Of a DNA stretch of 64,000 nt, positions 1 to 13,339 are shown piece after piece. The notes beneath the pieces are model-generated. The model was given only the letters and a program-made list of their open reading frames with translations. It did not search any database and was not told where the DNA came from. The DNA comes from Diphasiastrum complanatum (Eukaryota > Streptophyta > Lycopodiopsida > Lycopodiales > Lycopodiaceae). The DNA is taken from assembly GCA_029204225.1 (NCBI GenBank), contig CM055101.1, forward strand, positions 41,442,927-41,506,926. Direction: 5' to 3'. The first letter of the stretch is position 1. Every line of letters starts with the position of its first letter. The position numbers were made by a program, and so were the translations under genes.

Positions 1-260
1 TGTGAATACAATTCAAGAGTGACGCATCCAAGTGTCCTATGACAGACAGGACATTACTACGATGATATCAGTCAATTATGCCTGGTCTAGGTAATGACAT
101 TCAAGAAACGCCCACAAACTCTACTGATAGGTAGAAGAAGAAGCATAAGCTATAAACAAGATTCTAAGTAAGAGAATCAGTTAATATTTGGCCCTGTTGT
201 TGCTTGATCTCAAACATATCCTAAATCCATAACTGCTGCAACACTGCCCTCGCTTAGATT
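1..260 (+). repeat. 3' part of an LTR, family D
   Basis: The first roughly 200 bases resemble the ends of the LTR copies at 1377-2500 (minus) and 12195-13330 (plus). Shared landmarks in order are a 'caagagtga' start, a 'tgacagacaggac' block, a 'ctggtctagg' block and 'ctgataggtagaagaag'. Only the distal part lies in the window and its exact end is uncertain. Confidence 0.5.
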
Positions 261-885
261 CTTGCACACAATCTACCAATCTTTCACCACATCTGAGTAA
301 TACAAACAATGTAACACTTTGTATTCTACAAATTCTTGATCTTCCATGTTCATAACTCTACAGTCTAATTCATCATTTCTTTTCAACGCTCTTCTTCAAT
401 CTACTGTGTAGATTTGCAGAGTGCTGTTGTAGTTGTTTCTTGGGAGCATAGCTTGCAGGTAGATGTGTTGACATTAGAGAAAATATGAGCTCAAAATGGG
501 CCCTTTATGAAATTTTACTTTAGAGAGAGGTTACGTAGAGAGAGAATGCGAACCGGTAACTTCTGGTCACCATTTTCAGAGTTTTTGACCTTGCCCGATG
601 TTTAATTGGTATGGTAACAGTTAGTTAAGCATGAGATGTAATAACCTCTCTTCACGCTCGTTCCAAAATTTGGGACTAGAGCTTTAAGACCGAAATCTTG
701 GTGTGCTCAATGCAAAAACTGAAGCGGGAGTAGCAAAACTTTTGAAATCACTGTATGCTTATAGTGAAATATGAGGCAGGACGATTTTTTAACGCGACAT
801 AAACATTACAAAAGTAAGATATGCTAGATCTATTCATGTTGATTTACTGTAGTTTGAAGCATTTACGGATTGTAGGCTTTTAACA
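261..885. other. No gene recognised
   Basis: AT-rich DNA with no convincing reading frame or motif. Position 840-885 directly precedes the reading frame at 886; no clear promoter element is visible. Confidence 0.5.
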
Positions 886-1376
886 ATGGCGATGTTCAAT
901 TTGCATGTTGCTCTTCCTATGGAATGCACTTTAATTATTAAGAAAAATTTGAAAGTTGTAGAGAATGCTGCTGCAATAGTTAGCGAATTGAGAATGAATA
1001 ATCATATGAATATAGATTTGTGGGTGGATGGATCAATTTATCCTAATGATCCAGCTACCAATTTGTGTCCAGATTTGAAGTCCGTAGCTCATCTTCTCAG
1101 ATTTGTATGTGAAGAAAATAGTGGATTACTTGGATATTGTCAAAGGTTGCGTGATATTGGAATGCATAGCATATTTTGTCTTAATTAGTAATTACAGTTT
1201 GCTAATCAACAATTGCAACGTGCAAATCAACAATTGCTTCATTGTGTGCAACACACTAGTGCTGAAAACAATGCACTCAAAAATGCTATGTCAGAATTGA
1301 ATGCTACAGTCACTACTCTTCGGGGATCAAACCAAAAAATGTTAGAATCCATGAAAAAGTTGCGGTCGAGAGTTTA
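886..1376 (+). pseudogene. Unrecognised reading frame with coiled-coil tail
   Basis: An ATG at 886 opens a 100-codon frame ending in two adjacent stops (1186-1191). The same frame then stays open to 1376. The second part is rich in Gln, Asn, Glu, Leu and Met with heptad-like spacing (begins LQFANQQLQRANQQLL), which suggests a coiled coil. It could be one gene of about 160 codons broken by tandem stops, or two exons around a very short spacer. I recognise no family. The frame ends exactly where a minus-strand LTR begins, so the original C-terminus may have been lost to that insertion. Confidence 0.35.
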
Positions 1377-2500
1377 AAATCTGTTGTTGTGTTGACAGAT
1401 CCCCTGTTCCAGAGGATCTGTTGGTTACCCTTCTTTTGCTTACTTCTTCTGCCTATCAGCAGAGACGGTGGACTTAGCTTACAATAATTCATTCTTGTTT
1501 AAAGGCCTAGATTAGGCAGAAGGAAACAGATTGACGTTGTAGTATAGTTTTGTCCTGCTTGTCAGAGGACTACTCAGGGTCATTCTCTCTTGGAAACACT
1601 TAAATTCTAATAGAGATGCAAGCCAAGAACGTTCATTCACAGATCAGCATACAGCCCAAATGAACATTCAGTAGATTCTATAGCTACCTACTCTTAAAAA
1701 CGAACTGAATCAAATCCTACAATATACTACACTGAGCTACACTTGCATTAGTTGACAAAACAAGAAACAAGAACTAATCTACAACATGTTAGAAGTCCAA
1801 GAATCAAGAAACCAACCAGTCTTTTGATTCTTGGACATCCCAAGAACATCAAGAACTGGATTGTAAAGAGATATGCAAAAACTACACCACAAATCCACCC
1901 TATTTAGTTTACTTGAATGCTGGCTCCTACATTAATCCACAAGAAAACATGAAATCTAATCCACAACTAGGAAAGCAAGAAAACTAATCCACTCTAAATC
2001 CACAACCACACACAATATGAATGGAAGGGCATGATCATAGGGGCATCACTCAAGAAAACCATTATGATCAAGGAGCTTAGTGTAGCATCAAATTAATGAA
2101 AAATATTTTTATTAAGCATGGAGTAGATACAATGCAAAAAGCTCCTCTACACAAAGAGGGAGTCTCTTAAATAAGCAAGAGAGCTTCTTAGGTGGCATCC
2201 TAGTTGAATATCTACATTTCACAGACTACAAGTGGAATAATGCTCTCCACTAGTGGTCACCATCAAAAGGTGGCTCACTCTACATTTGCCTAGAAATATT
2301 GGTTCCTACATGGTCATTCCATCTTCCGGGATTCACCACGAGGCTTACACAGTTCTTGCTTGCCATTCCTAAATAGCATTTCTCAGCTCTCATACTCGGC
2401 TCTTAGTCTTCGTTAGTCTCGTCTTCTCAGAGACCTCCTTGGTCTAAGGTGAGAGTTGCTTTGTCCGAGTATCTTGGGGATTCGTCAGAATCAGCCAACA
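1377..2500 (-). repeat. LTR, family D (minus orientation)
   Basis: Read on the minus strand, this begins TGTTGGCTGATTC at 2500, just after a polypurine tract (2501-2519). It runs about 1.1 kb and is alignable by eye over nearly its whole length to 12195-13330. Shared blocks include a gaatccccaagatact motif, a block near 2290 (GAGTGAGCCACCTTTTGATGG on the minus strand), a 'gcttatttaagag' TATA-like region near 2170 and a 'tgatcatgcccttccattc' block near 2020. It is the 3' LTR of an element whose internal DNA lies at higher coordinates. Confidence 0.75.
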
Positions 2501-2760
2501 TCATTCCACCCCTAATGTGTTGCAGGGCCCACTGCAACTCATATTGGACTATGTCGTTCTGCTTTTGCATTGGCATCTTCAAACGGTACTTGAAAAAGCC
2601 TAGATCCTCGTTCGCTTACATAAAACCAAGTGTTTATTGTCACCAGTCTTTATCACAAAAATTGTTTTCACAAATTGCCGCCATTGGATCAGAATGTCTT
2701 ATTGCTATAGGTGGTTGACATTCTCAAAATTGGAGAGCTCTCAGCAGCTTCATAACTTGC
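2501..2760 (-). mobile_element. Internal 3' end of the family D element
   Basis: On the minus strand this contains 'aataaacacttggttttatg', then 'gatgccaatgcaaaagc', then a polypurine tract next to the LTR. The same series precedes the plus-strand LTR at 12060-12194. It shows that both LTRs carry the 3' end of the same internal region. No intact protein is seen. Homology beyond 2760 could not be followed. Confidence 0.6.
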
Positions 2761-4337
2761 ATGCTCAAATGCTTTCCTCGTGTCTCCTTCTTTCGTTGCA
2801 TCTGCCATGGATGATTTCACTTCTAGTTTCTAGGCAGATTCTAACTTCTGGGATGTTTGTATCCTCCACTTGCTTCTGTGCATTTTCGCAATTCTTTTCT
2901 CAGTTGAAGTTCTGGTCTTGTCGATGCTCTTTTCTGATAGGTAGCACAATCTTGGTTATCAGTCTTCAAGGGAATGGGCTCATTCACTCATTAGTGGTAG
3001 AAACAGATTGGACGAATGGTTGGTGACGGCAAGGAAACATGATGAAGGCCTGGTGGAAGGATGAAGGAACTGATAGCTCTATAGTTGCAGCCTTGGACCC
3101 TTGCTGGATGAGGAGCTCGCTTTATTTGCAGATTCATGGTTGTCTTCGTCTTTCATTTTCTGCAGCTCTTTCTTTTGATCCGTTACTTTTGGATCTCATT
3201 GGGCTTCATAGGAGGGGATTCAACTATCATTGCTCCAGAGAGTTTCTTTTGATCAAGACTGATCTAACTCAACTGTTGCTTAAGTTTTGTCCTTTCGTCC
3301 TTAGCTTCTTTGCTTAATTTCTTATGTCTTCTAGCTTCGCCTGCTTTTTAGATCTTCGTTTGGCTGATCAACCATTGTAGGTGGCAATTGGTCTTCACAA
3401 GACACTATGTAATTATGAATGAGATTAGAATGTGAATCTAGAATTAGATGAGCATGTGAAAGTAGAATAAAATTTTTAATGTGAATAAAAATGTGAATTA
3501 GAATGAGATTATAATGTGAATCTAAATTGTGAATTAATATGAGATTTAGTTTGGAATCGTGTCAGAGAGATAAATGTATCTAAATTCTATGTATATGAAT
3601 AAATGAGATTGTGAGTACTACAACCTACAATTGATGGGTGTAGCTAATGGAAAACTTCAAAAATATTCTCATTGACTTGAGCAAGGTTGATATAGTTCAA
3701 TAATGCCAACATACAACTAATTTTATGAAGAAGTTTAACAACCAAAAACCATGCAATTTTTGGTAAGAAATCAACGTTTTTTTTTCTCAAGTTCTAATTG
3801 TTTTTTGACATGTGACCATATAATTGTCTTTCCTACATTATTTAAACATCCTTACTAACACAGATTTAACTTCAAATTAGTATCTAACATTGAATTCTAG
3901 AAAAAAAAAATACACTTTTGTAGTCATCTCTATGACGTTTGTGCTCGATTCAAGCCAAAATTTGACTTGCATGTCTACAATTACTGATTAGTAATTGACT
4001 TGTGAAAAATCAACCAATAACTTGGTAACACATAGTCAAAGCTAAGACCCACTCCAAAGAATTGATAAGTGCATAAATAATATGAGAAGTACACATATAG
4101 GAATGATGGTAGTTGAAAAGTAGCGATTTCATAACAAAAAGTAAAAGTAAAAGTAATGGAATCTACCTTTCGATTCAAATGCATGCCTTGCTCTGATACC
4201 AGTGAGACAATTCCCAAGGATCAAGCTTGAAAGCACACTTGAAAGAAAGTAGTGGAGCTAAACCTCCCAACCAAGTACGTAGAAGCCTATGATCAGTCAT
4301 CCAAGCTTCACCCATGAGCCACAATATGTGAATACAA
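2761..4337. other. No gene recognised
   Basis: Short frames at 2637-3026 and 3039-3317 show no domain. 3420-3620 is AT-rich with repeated 'atgtgaat' and 'gagattagaatgtgaat' words, a low-complexity region. 3770-3920 has T and A runs. Part of 2761-3400 could be more internal sequence of the family D element. Confidence 0.4.
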
Positions 4338-6103
<1,766 letters not shown>

Positions 6104-6835
6104 TCAATAAGGGCCACCTCCAAAGCAACCAAAGACCAGCCTAGTAAAGCTTACCTTGAGAAAGACACCCACAAAAATGACATCTCTACTGGTGAATGCC
6201 TTTTTGGTATCCAGATTGTAGAGCTTGTATGCCTTGTGGTCTAGGGAATAGGTGATGAAAATCGTTTTTCTGCTTTTGTCATCAAGCTTCCTTCTTAGAT
6301 CTTCAAGGATCTGAGCGAAAGCGATGCATCCAAACACTCGAATATATTTGAGTGATGGTTTTGATCTTGTCCACACCTCATAAGGTGTCTTGCCATTCAG
6401 GGTATTGGTGATGGATCGATTCTGAAGATAGGCCACTGTAGTAACTACTTCTGCCCAGAATTTTCTTGGAAGAGAGGCATGGGCCAGCATGCTCTTGGCA
6501 CTTTCAATGAGTGTCCGATTCTTTCGTTCAACTACACCATTGGACTGAGGTGAGTAGCTAGTTGTAAATTGTTGATGTATCTCGTTGGCCTTGCAGAACT
6601 CTGTGAATTCTGTGGAGATATACTCTCCCCCTCCATTTGTGGATAGAGACTTGATCTTCTTTTGGGTCTGGTTTTCTGCAGACACCTTGAATTGCTTGAA
6701 GAACTTAAACACTTCAGATTTGTTCTTCATAAAGTAGGTAGCAGTCCTTCGAAAGATATGACGGTTAGGAAATAAAGACCTCCCCTGTGGAAGCAGTCTG
6801 CATCGGGCCACAAATGTCGTTGTGTACAAGGTCAA
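6104..6835 (-). pseudogene. Copia integrase fragment (element 1)
   Basis: A 243-codon frame holds the second half of a Ty1/copia integrase core and its C-terminal side. It shows STNGGGEYIST, then FTTSYSPQSNGVVERKNRT, then LPRKFWAEVV, then the VFGCIAFAQI motif typical of the post-core region. The family has an Asp where this copy reads STN, so a catalytic residue is probably lost (Asp to Asn). The first 40 or so residues after the nominal start do not fit and are probably read-through of a frameshifted stretch. The frame ends before the reverse transcriptase. It belongs with the gag-protease at 7148-8075. Confidence 0.85.
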
Positions 6836-7147
6836 GCAAGCCAGTGGAAGTATGAATTGAATCTAAAATAAAAGGGCTTCTTGCATGTTTGCTGATAATA
6901 CATTTTTCGCATGGAAAACTTGTTGACAGAAGGCAAATCTTGTACTAGTCTCTAAGCAGATATTTTCTTGATACTATTGAGATTGAGGTGGCCAAGTCTG
7001 AAATGCCCACAACATATCATTTGATTCAGAAGTGGCTATGTGAATAGCTTGACTATTAGAAGAGTAGCAGTGGCTGAGTTTGTAAAGATAGCCACTTCTT
7101 CTTCCGAAGGCTAGAACCTTTCGGGATTTGTCAAGAATTGTGTAGCC

Positions 7148-7867
7148 TTATGTATTGAATTTGACCCTCCGACCTGAATCGGTGATTCTGCTAACTGAGA
7201 GCAGATTCTTGGTCAGATTTGGAACCTGGAGAACGTTGGACAACAACTTGACTTCACCTCTCTGGAATTCAACTCTGATTGTTCCTTCACCTTCGATTGA
7301 ACATGATGAGTTGTCTTCAAGTTGCACAACTCGAGAGTGGGTGAATGACTTATAGTCTTTAAACCAGTCACGATGGTGAGTCATGTGCTGAGTTGCTCCG
7401 GAATCTAGATACCAGGAATCGATATCCCGTTCTTCTCCAACTTTGGTCATGAATGCAGCTTTATCTTCATCTTGTGACTGGATTGAGTGACTGGTTGTTG
7501 CACTGTATGCTTGTTGTTGGAACTGCTTCTTCTTTTCATTGTTGTACTTCAAAAAATGGCAATCCTTGATTTCATGGCCAATCCTCTTACAATATCTGCA
7601 AAATAATTTATGCACTAGTTGGAACGATGAAGACGCTGAATTCGATCCGGAAACCAGAATTTTGTCCAGTCTGCATGTTGTTCTTCTTGTCAGTATAACC
7701 TGACTTTGTAGATCTCTTGGATCTAAACTTCTGATTTTTCGAATATAGAGCTTGAGGATCAGATCCTGAGCCTGAGGAGGATGCAGATCTTCTGATCTCC
7801 TCTTAGGAGCAGCAAAATTACACTTGACAGAGTGAGGTGCTTCTGAGTCAAAATTTCCATGACCCAA
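7148..7867 (-). pseudogene. Copia gag C-terminus and protease (element 1)
   Basis: The frame contains a retroviral-type zinc knuckle, CRYCKRIGHEIKDC (C-x2-C-x4-H-x4-C). It is followed by the aspartic protease segment DSWYLDSGATQHMTHH with its D-S-G active site intact, and by the usual LPNLTKNLLSVSR-like downstream block. About 80 residues at the start are frameshifted and do not read as gag. Between here and the integrase (6836-7147) the frame is broken. Together with 6104-6835 this is a decayed pol in normal order. Confidence 0.88.
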
Positions 7868-8080
7868 TTTTCGTAGGCTTCAAGTAGACTCGTTAATAGA
7901 GTCATGAGAGCATCAAAATCTTCTATGACTGAGACAGTTGTAGTCATTCTCCATAATATTTTTGAAAGTGTTGAGGTGACTTGAAACACTCTACGTTAGA
8001 CATTCTCAGGGTGAAGAATTTCTTCCTCAAGTGTAGCTTGGAAGGCTCCATTGATGAAGTTAGCTCTTTCCTTACCTTTT
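7759..8080 (-). pseudogene. Copia gag N-terminal remnant (element 1)
   Basis: Reading several frames on the minus strand near 8060-8000 gives KLHLRKKFFTLRMS. This is the block that also appears in the gag at 46484-46951 (LHLRRKFFTLSMS), so elements 1 and 46 kb are the same lineage. The remainder is frameshifted. The junction to a different Copia gag-protease lies at about 8080-8100. Confidence 0.6.
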
Positions 8081-8089
8081 ACATGCTTG

Positions 8090-8692
8090 CACTTGCCATG
8101 AAGGACCATTGAAACACCATCATCCACTTTGCATAAGATCCACCAATCTTATTGATGCTAAAAGGGAACTTTGGAAAGTTGAGACCAATCTCCTTTTCCA
8201 TTCCATCCTTTTTGTTAGCCATAACAAAAGCATCAAGCTTGAAAAGCCTACCTTTTCTATCGCCCCTAGCAACCAAGATTTCTTCCTTTGTAATGAAACA
8301 AGCATCACCACCAAACTTTACCATGTATCCTTTCTCTATCATTTGACCAACACTTAACAAATTCTTTGAAAGTGAAGGAATATAAAGAACACCATCAAGT
8401 CTTGCTTTCCTATCCAAATAGGAATTGAACCAATACCTTCGATCACACACTTACCACCATTGGCCATGTGTATCGCTTTCTTGGCTCCATCATAAGTGAC
8501 TGAAGAAGTAAAGAACTCCTTGCGACTAGTCATGTGTGAACTAGCTCCACTATCAATCCACCATGAATCTTTGTCACCTTCACTTGGTATTAGACTTGAA
8601 GAACACATCAAAAGAGAATCACAACCACCTAGATCCTCATCATTAGTAGTAAAGTTGATTTGCTTAATACCTTCATCTCTTTGCTTCTTCAA
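8090..8692 (-). pseudogene. Copia protease region (element 2)
   Basis: Contains SWWIDSGASSHMTSRKEFF (aspartic protease active site D-S-G) and, after a frameshift near 8400, LYIPSLSKNLLSVGQMIEKG followed by the pre-integrase strand. A zinc-knuckle segment lies around 8700-8740 and is disrupted by a run of A and T. The sequence stops at about 8090, where element 1 gag begins, so integrase and RT of this copy are missing. Confidence 0.85.
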
Positions 8693-8719
8693 ACATTCAT
8701 TAGCAAAATGCCCTTTGAT

Positions 8720-9453
8720 TCAAAAAAAAAAGCATTTCAACTTAGACTTATCTTTCTTTTTGCCAAAAGAGGAAGTCTCACCTTGATCTTGACCCTTTGA
8801 CCACTTGCCTTTGCCTTTGTCCTTGAACTTTCCTTTGATGAACATAGCCTTCTCTTCATAATGAGATGTCGATGTAGATCCACCTCCTCTTTTTTGAAGC
8901 CTATACTCCTCATTCACCAAGATCTCTTGCAAATCCCCTTGGCAAAGTCTTTTGAATAGCAAAACTTTGAACAAGATTAGCATGATCATCCAACAAGCCA
9001 TTAAGTATATCTTGAACAAGTTCTACCTCCGTAATGCTTTCATCAATACATGCTAACTCATCATTGAATGCTTTAACCCTCAAAACAAATGCATGAGTAC
9101 TCTCTTCATTCTTTTGCAAACTTTGAAAAATTTGCCTTCTAAGAGTAAGCACTCTTGATGTAGACTTGAATTCATAAAGTTTCTTCAAAGCTTCCCAAGC
9201 CTCCAAAGATGATGTGCACTTACCAATCCCCTTGAGAAGTTCATTGGTAACATTCATCTTAATCATGTGTATCCAAAACATCATTCATCTCAAGAAGTGA
9301 TTCCATCCTCACTTTCCACAATGAATAGTTACTTGAGGTAAGCCTATCATTGCCTGCCAACATGAATCCACCACTTGTAGCCATGTTGCGATGACATGAT
9401 CTTCTTCTTTCAACCTGTTCCAATGCACAAGGCATTCTCTTGAATGTCAACAA
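8720..9453 (-). pseudogene. Copia gag (element 2)
   Basis: Three overlapping frames make up a UBN2-type Copia gag. The start at 9453 leads to LTSSNYSLWKVRMESLLE (the N-terminal W-x-x-R/K-M motif). Then come WEALKKLYEFKSTSRVLTLR and ILNGLLDDHANLVQSF, and finally a Lys-rich basic tail before the zinc knuckle. Frame changes occur near 9270 and 8930. Gag packages element RNA into particles. The same gag type occurs at 26402-27050 and 50220-50760. Confidence 0.88.
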
Positions 9454-10016
9454 ATGAACTCAAGAAGAAATCACAAATATATGGAACCTCTCAAATCTCT
9501 TCTAGCACTTCTAACTAGAAAATCAACACATAGAATAGTGAAATCTTGAGCAACCTATGATATATCCTCAATCTAATGATTCTTGCCACTTCCTAAGATT
9601 GAGACACACTCAAATGAAGTTCAGTAACCTGGCAAACTAGAGATCCAATCAAAATTAGGGTTTTGACAAAATCACAAAAAAATAAATATCTCAAATTCTA
9701 CATGCAATTTCTAAAAACTTGATATATCATCTGTTAGCCTCCAATGAGACCTTCCTAATGCACCAAAAATTGGATAATTCCAGTAAACCAAGTGTGAAAT
9801 CGGAATTGATCAAGTATATAAACCTATATTGAGTTTTAACCTACAAAAGATCAATTCTATATATGCAAAAATGGAGATTTTTGAGTAGAAATCAATCTAG
9901 CATGCTCTAGCATTGGAGATTTTTGAGTAGAAATCAATCTAGCATGCTCTAGGATTGGCAACTTCTCCAAATCTTTGATAAATGTGGTTAATCCTTTCAT
10001 AACCTGAAACACAATA
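9454..10016 (-). other. Untranslated leader of Copia element 2, with tandem duplication
   Basis: Non-coding DNA between the primer-binding site and gag. It includes a direct tandem duplication of about 43 bp (9871-9956) in which a block containing gagatttttgagtagaaatc is repeated with one or two differences. Confidence 0.65.
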
Positions 10017-10028
10017 GCTCTGATACCA
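10017..10028 (-). promoter_or_regulatory. Copia primer-binding site (element 2)
   Basis: The minus strand reads TGGTATCAGAGC immediately after the LTR end CCTTCACA. This 12-mer is the standard plant Copia site, complementary to the 3' region of initiator tRNA-Met, where reverse transcription is primed. Confidence 0.93.
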
Positions 10029-10625
10029 TGTGAAGGATTTCAGATCATTCAAGATCCAAATCCATGTCCTTGATCTTTGGTTACAAAAAGAGCAAACCAA
10101 CAATCTTGCCAATGTAGAAAAATCAACATCTACATACAAAATGAGATGCAAACTTCAAGAGATATTGATCAAACATGAAACAAAACATAAAATATGATTG
10201 TTGTCCATACAATTATAGTACCCTACTATATTTCACACACGTGGAATCAAAAATAGCAATAAATTATCATTCAAGATAACATCATGAGAGTGCACCAAGT
10301 AGAAGAACCCAAAGAGAACCATGTATAATGATAAAATGAGAGAGATAAGAAAGAAGATCCCTTTCTCCATGAGTTACAACAATATATAACAGGTCCAAAC
10401 CCTACTTTTCCACTTGGCTTTCCCTCCAATATGAAAAATCCTAGTATTTTGGGACTAGATTCAATGTACTCAAAGTTCAAATCTGAATCTCTCTCAAACT
10501 CGACTACCAACTTTCCCACACTTTCAAAAAGTGTTTATTGCATGTACTTTGAACTAATATAACTTCAAAAGGTTTATCTCTAAGTCTAAAACGAGTTTTG
10601 GCCTCAATTGACAATTTACCAAAAT
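10029..10625 (-). repeat. 5' LTR of Copia element 2
   Basis: It lies directly upstream of the primer-binding site and ends in CA. The presumed start near 10625 reads TTTGGTAAATTGTCAATTGAGG on the minus strand (positions 10606-10627), resembling the TGTNAAAATTGNCAA starts of the LTRs at 29264, 34394, 48692 and 50875. The upper boundary is approximate; an alternative start is 10650. Confidence 0.65.
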
Positions 10626-10639
10626 ATGACTAAACTTGT

Positions 10640-12194
10640 TGAAATCTCTCACAGGAACCACAAGAGCAAACAAAATAGGTCCACATCATTACAATCATGT
10701 CGGATGTCGACACCAACGAAAGGAAGGAAGACCAGCTTGGGGAAAGCCAACTCTTACCAGATACCGTTGCCACCTCCACCCAACTTGCCACTCCATCCAT
10801 CACCCTCGCATCCACTACCAGCGTTTCTATCCCTCCATCATTGCCATTACCGCCCCCACACCTTCTTTGGACTAACGCCACCCCACCACACCTCTGACAA
10901 ATATCCCATCCTTGCCCATCACGAGGAACTCTCAAGGGAAGCCAAGAGATCCATACTAAGTCTATTTGAGACCAGCTATTACCTGCATTGGTTGGTGAGC
11001 CAACACAAAGAGTTGGAGAATAAAGTCAAGCAACAAGAGAAAATCATAGCATAGCAGAAAAGACAAATAAAAAAGAAAGAAGACAAGGCTGAGGAGGAGA
11101 AAATAATAGTTAAAGAGTTGTGAGCCACCATGGGCAAGCAAGCTCAAGAGCTAAATGAAGTCCAAGATCAACTTAAGTAACAGATGAGCTGGATCGACCA
11201 AGTTCGTGATGGGTCATATGGAGCAATGATGGTTGATATCCCTCCAACGAAGCCGGAAGACATCATCAATTAAAACCAAAGCCTAAGATGGCTAATACCC
11301 GAGGAGCAATTCAAAAAGAAATACCCTCGATCCATGAGAGACAAGAAAGAAGACCTGGATTAAGGGCAATATCCTTCAAGGTCAGAAGTTATTGTAGCCC
11401 TCCAGCCACAGCCAAAATGGAAGAACCAAGTTCTAAGGGACAATAGGAGGTTGCAAAAATACCTACGAGCACCATCATGGAAAAGAGTAGACCCTTTCTA
11501 CATGCCCGTCAAAAGAAGAGATCCATGGCCAACGGAAAGACCAAGAGACGAAGCTATAAATTGGCCAGTGATCCCAGGTCGAATTTCAGAAAGCTCATCA
11601 TATGATGAGCCGAGACTGCAGCTACTAGACTTCGGCCACAAGCATAAGTCTAGTGCCGACAAGTATGTAAAAAAGACCGCAGAATATTTTTGATCCTTAG
11701 CATTCCTTATGAATTAGGAGTGTTTCTGGGATCGAGGTTTGGATCCTATAAAAATCAATCCCCACATAGCCCTGTAGTTAGAAGAAGACCACCGTATGAT
11801 GACTTGACTCTATTATAGAGCGGAATTTATGTCTGCACGATATGTCACAATGATTGAAGACTGATAGGACTTCAGGTTTATACAAGGGATACGACAGCTT
11901 GGCAATAAATTGCGGTTCCAGATATTTGAAGCCCTGGGAAAAGCAATCAGCTCAAGGAAGCTGACGGTGAAACGACAAAGCACAAGATACACAAGAGGTT
12001 TTCAAGCGTGCCAGAATGTAAGAGGCCATTGGGAGATCTCAATTTTGTAAACAGTTTTTGCGGCAAATAAACACTTGGTTTTATGCAAGCGAACAAGGAT
12101 CTACATTTTTCCAAGTGCCAATCGAATATGCCAATGCAAAAGTATCATTCAACATGTATTGCAGTGGGTCCTGCAATAAATTAGGGGAGGATGA
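10640..12194 (+). mobile_element. Degenerate gag-like internal region, family D
   Basis: Frames at 10697-10897 (Thr/Ser/Pro-rich, starting MSDVDTNERKEDQLGE), 10608-11054 (Lys/Gln-rich coil near its end) and 11451-11693 read like pieces of one decayed protein. The last has a proline- and arginine-rich block (PWPTERPRDEAINWPVIPG). A polypurine tract (12178-12194) and a family D LTR follow at once, so this is the internal region of an LTR element. I see no protease, RT or integrase motif, so it may be a gag-only non-autonomous element. The 5' end is cut by the Copia element 2 LTR. Confidence 0.5.
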
Positions 12195-13330
12195 TGTTGG
12201 TTGACTCTGATGAATCCCCAAGATACTGGGCCAAAGCTATTCAAGAGCACATCTTACCTTAGACCGAGGAGGTCTCTGAGGAAAAAGAGAAGGTGGAAGA
12301 ATGAGAGCCGAGAAATGGTAGCTAGAATGATAGTTAGAAATTGTGTGAGCCTCATGCTGAATCCCAAGTGATGGAATGACCATGTAGGAGCTAGTATTTC
12401 TAAGCATTTGAAATAAATGCTAGTAGACCCCTCTTAAGAAAAATTAGAGTGAGCCACCTTTTGATGGTGACCTTTAGTGGAGAAGCTAATTTCACTTGTA
12501 ATTTGTGAAATTGTGGAATTGCCACTTGGGCTCCATCTAAGCACCTCTCTTGCTTATTTAAGAGGTCCCCTCTTCTATGAGGGAGCTTTACATGTATTGT
12601 CTCTACTCCTTTTATGAATAAAAAGATCCTCAACGAGTTTTGGTAGTTCTTTGAGCTCCTTGATCATGATGGCTTTCTTGTGTGATGCTTTAATGATCAT
12701 GCCCTTCCATTCCTTGTGTGTGGATGTGGATTTTAGCTTAGTTTCTTGCTTTGTTTCCTTATGCATTATGGATTAGTGGTGGATTATTTCTTGTTTCTGG
12801 ATCTAAGTAGAATTCAAGCATTCAAGTAAACTATATAGGCTGGAAATGTGGTTTAGATCTTGCAAATCCTCATACATTCTAGTTCTTGAAGTCCTTGAAA
12901 AGTCCAAGAATCAAGAGCTGAGTGTTTCTTGATTCTTGCACTTGAAATTATCTTGCTAATTAGCTTCTTGTTCCTTGTTTTTTATTCTGTTGATACATGT
13001 TAGATTAGTTTCATTTACAAGAATCCGTTCAGCCCATTTTGCAGTAATTGAAAGAAGGAATTTGTTAGGTGTTCATCTGAGTAGCAAGCTGATCCGTTGA
13101 TGAGCATCATGACTTGCATATTTTCAATTGATGTGAGTACATTTCAAGAGTGAACGTTCCGAGTATCCTCTGACAGGCTGGATAAAACTACAACACCAAA
13201 CCTTTATGTCTGATCTGGGTAAGGTACAAGAACATATTGCCAAGAAAACCTGTGAAGCTTGATAACAAACAGAACCAAAATAAGAATGTGCCAAACTGTA
13301 ACAGATTCACTCAAGAAGAAGAATCAATAT
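12195..13330 (+). repeat. 3' LTR, family D (plus orientation)
   Basis: Begins TGTTGGTTGACTC next to a polypurine tract and matches the minus-strand copy at 1377-2500 block for block over about 1.1 kb. Differences are numerous (estimated by eye at 20-25 percent), so these are old and from separate insertions. A TATA-like 'gcttatttaagag' lies near 12550. The 3' end is approximate. Confidence 0.72.
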
Positions 13331-13339
13331 ACAGACAAA

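Noticed and set aside
10017-10028. tRNA gene at this and the other TGGTATCAGAGC sites
   Set aside because: These are 12-base primer-binding sites complementary to a tRNA end, next to LTRs, not tRNA genes. No cloverleaf was found.
10608-11054. 148-codon frame as a separate gene
   Set aside because: Overlaps two other frames of the decayed family D internal region; no start context or domain of its own.
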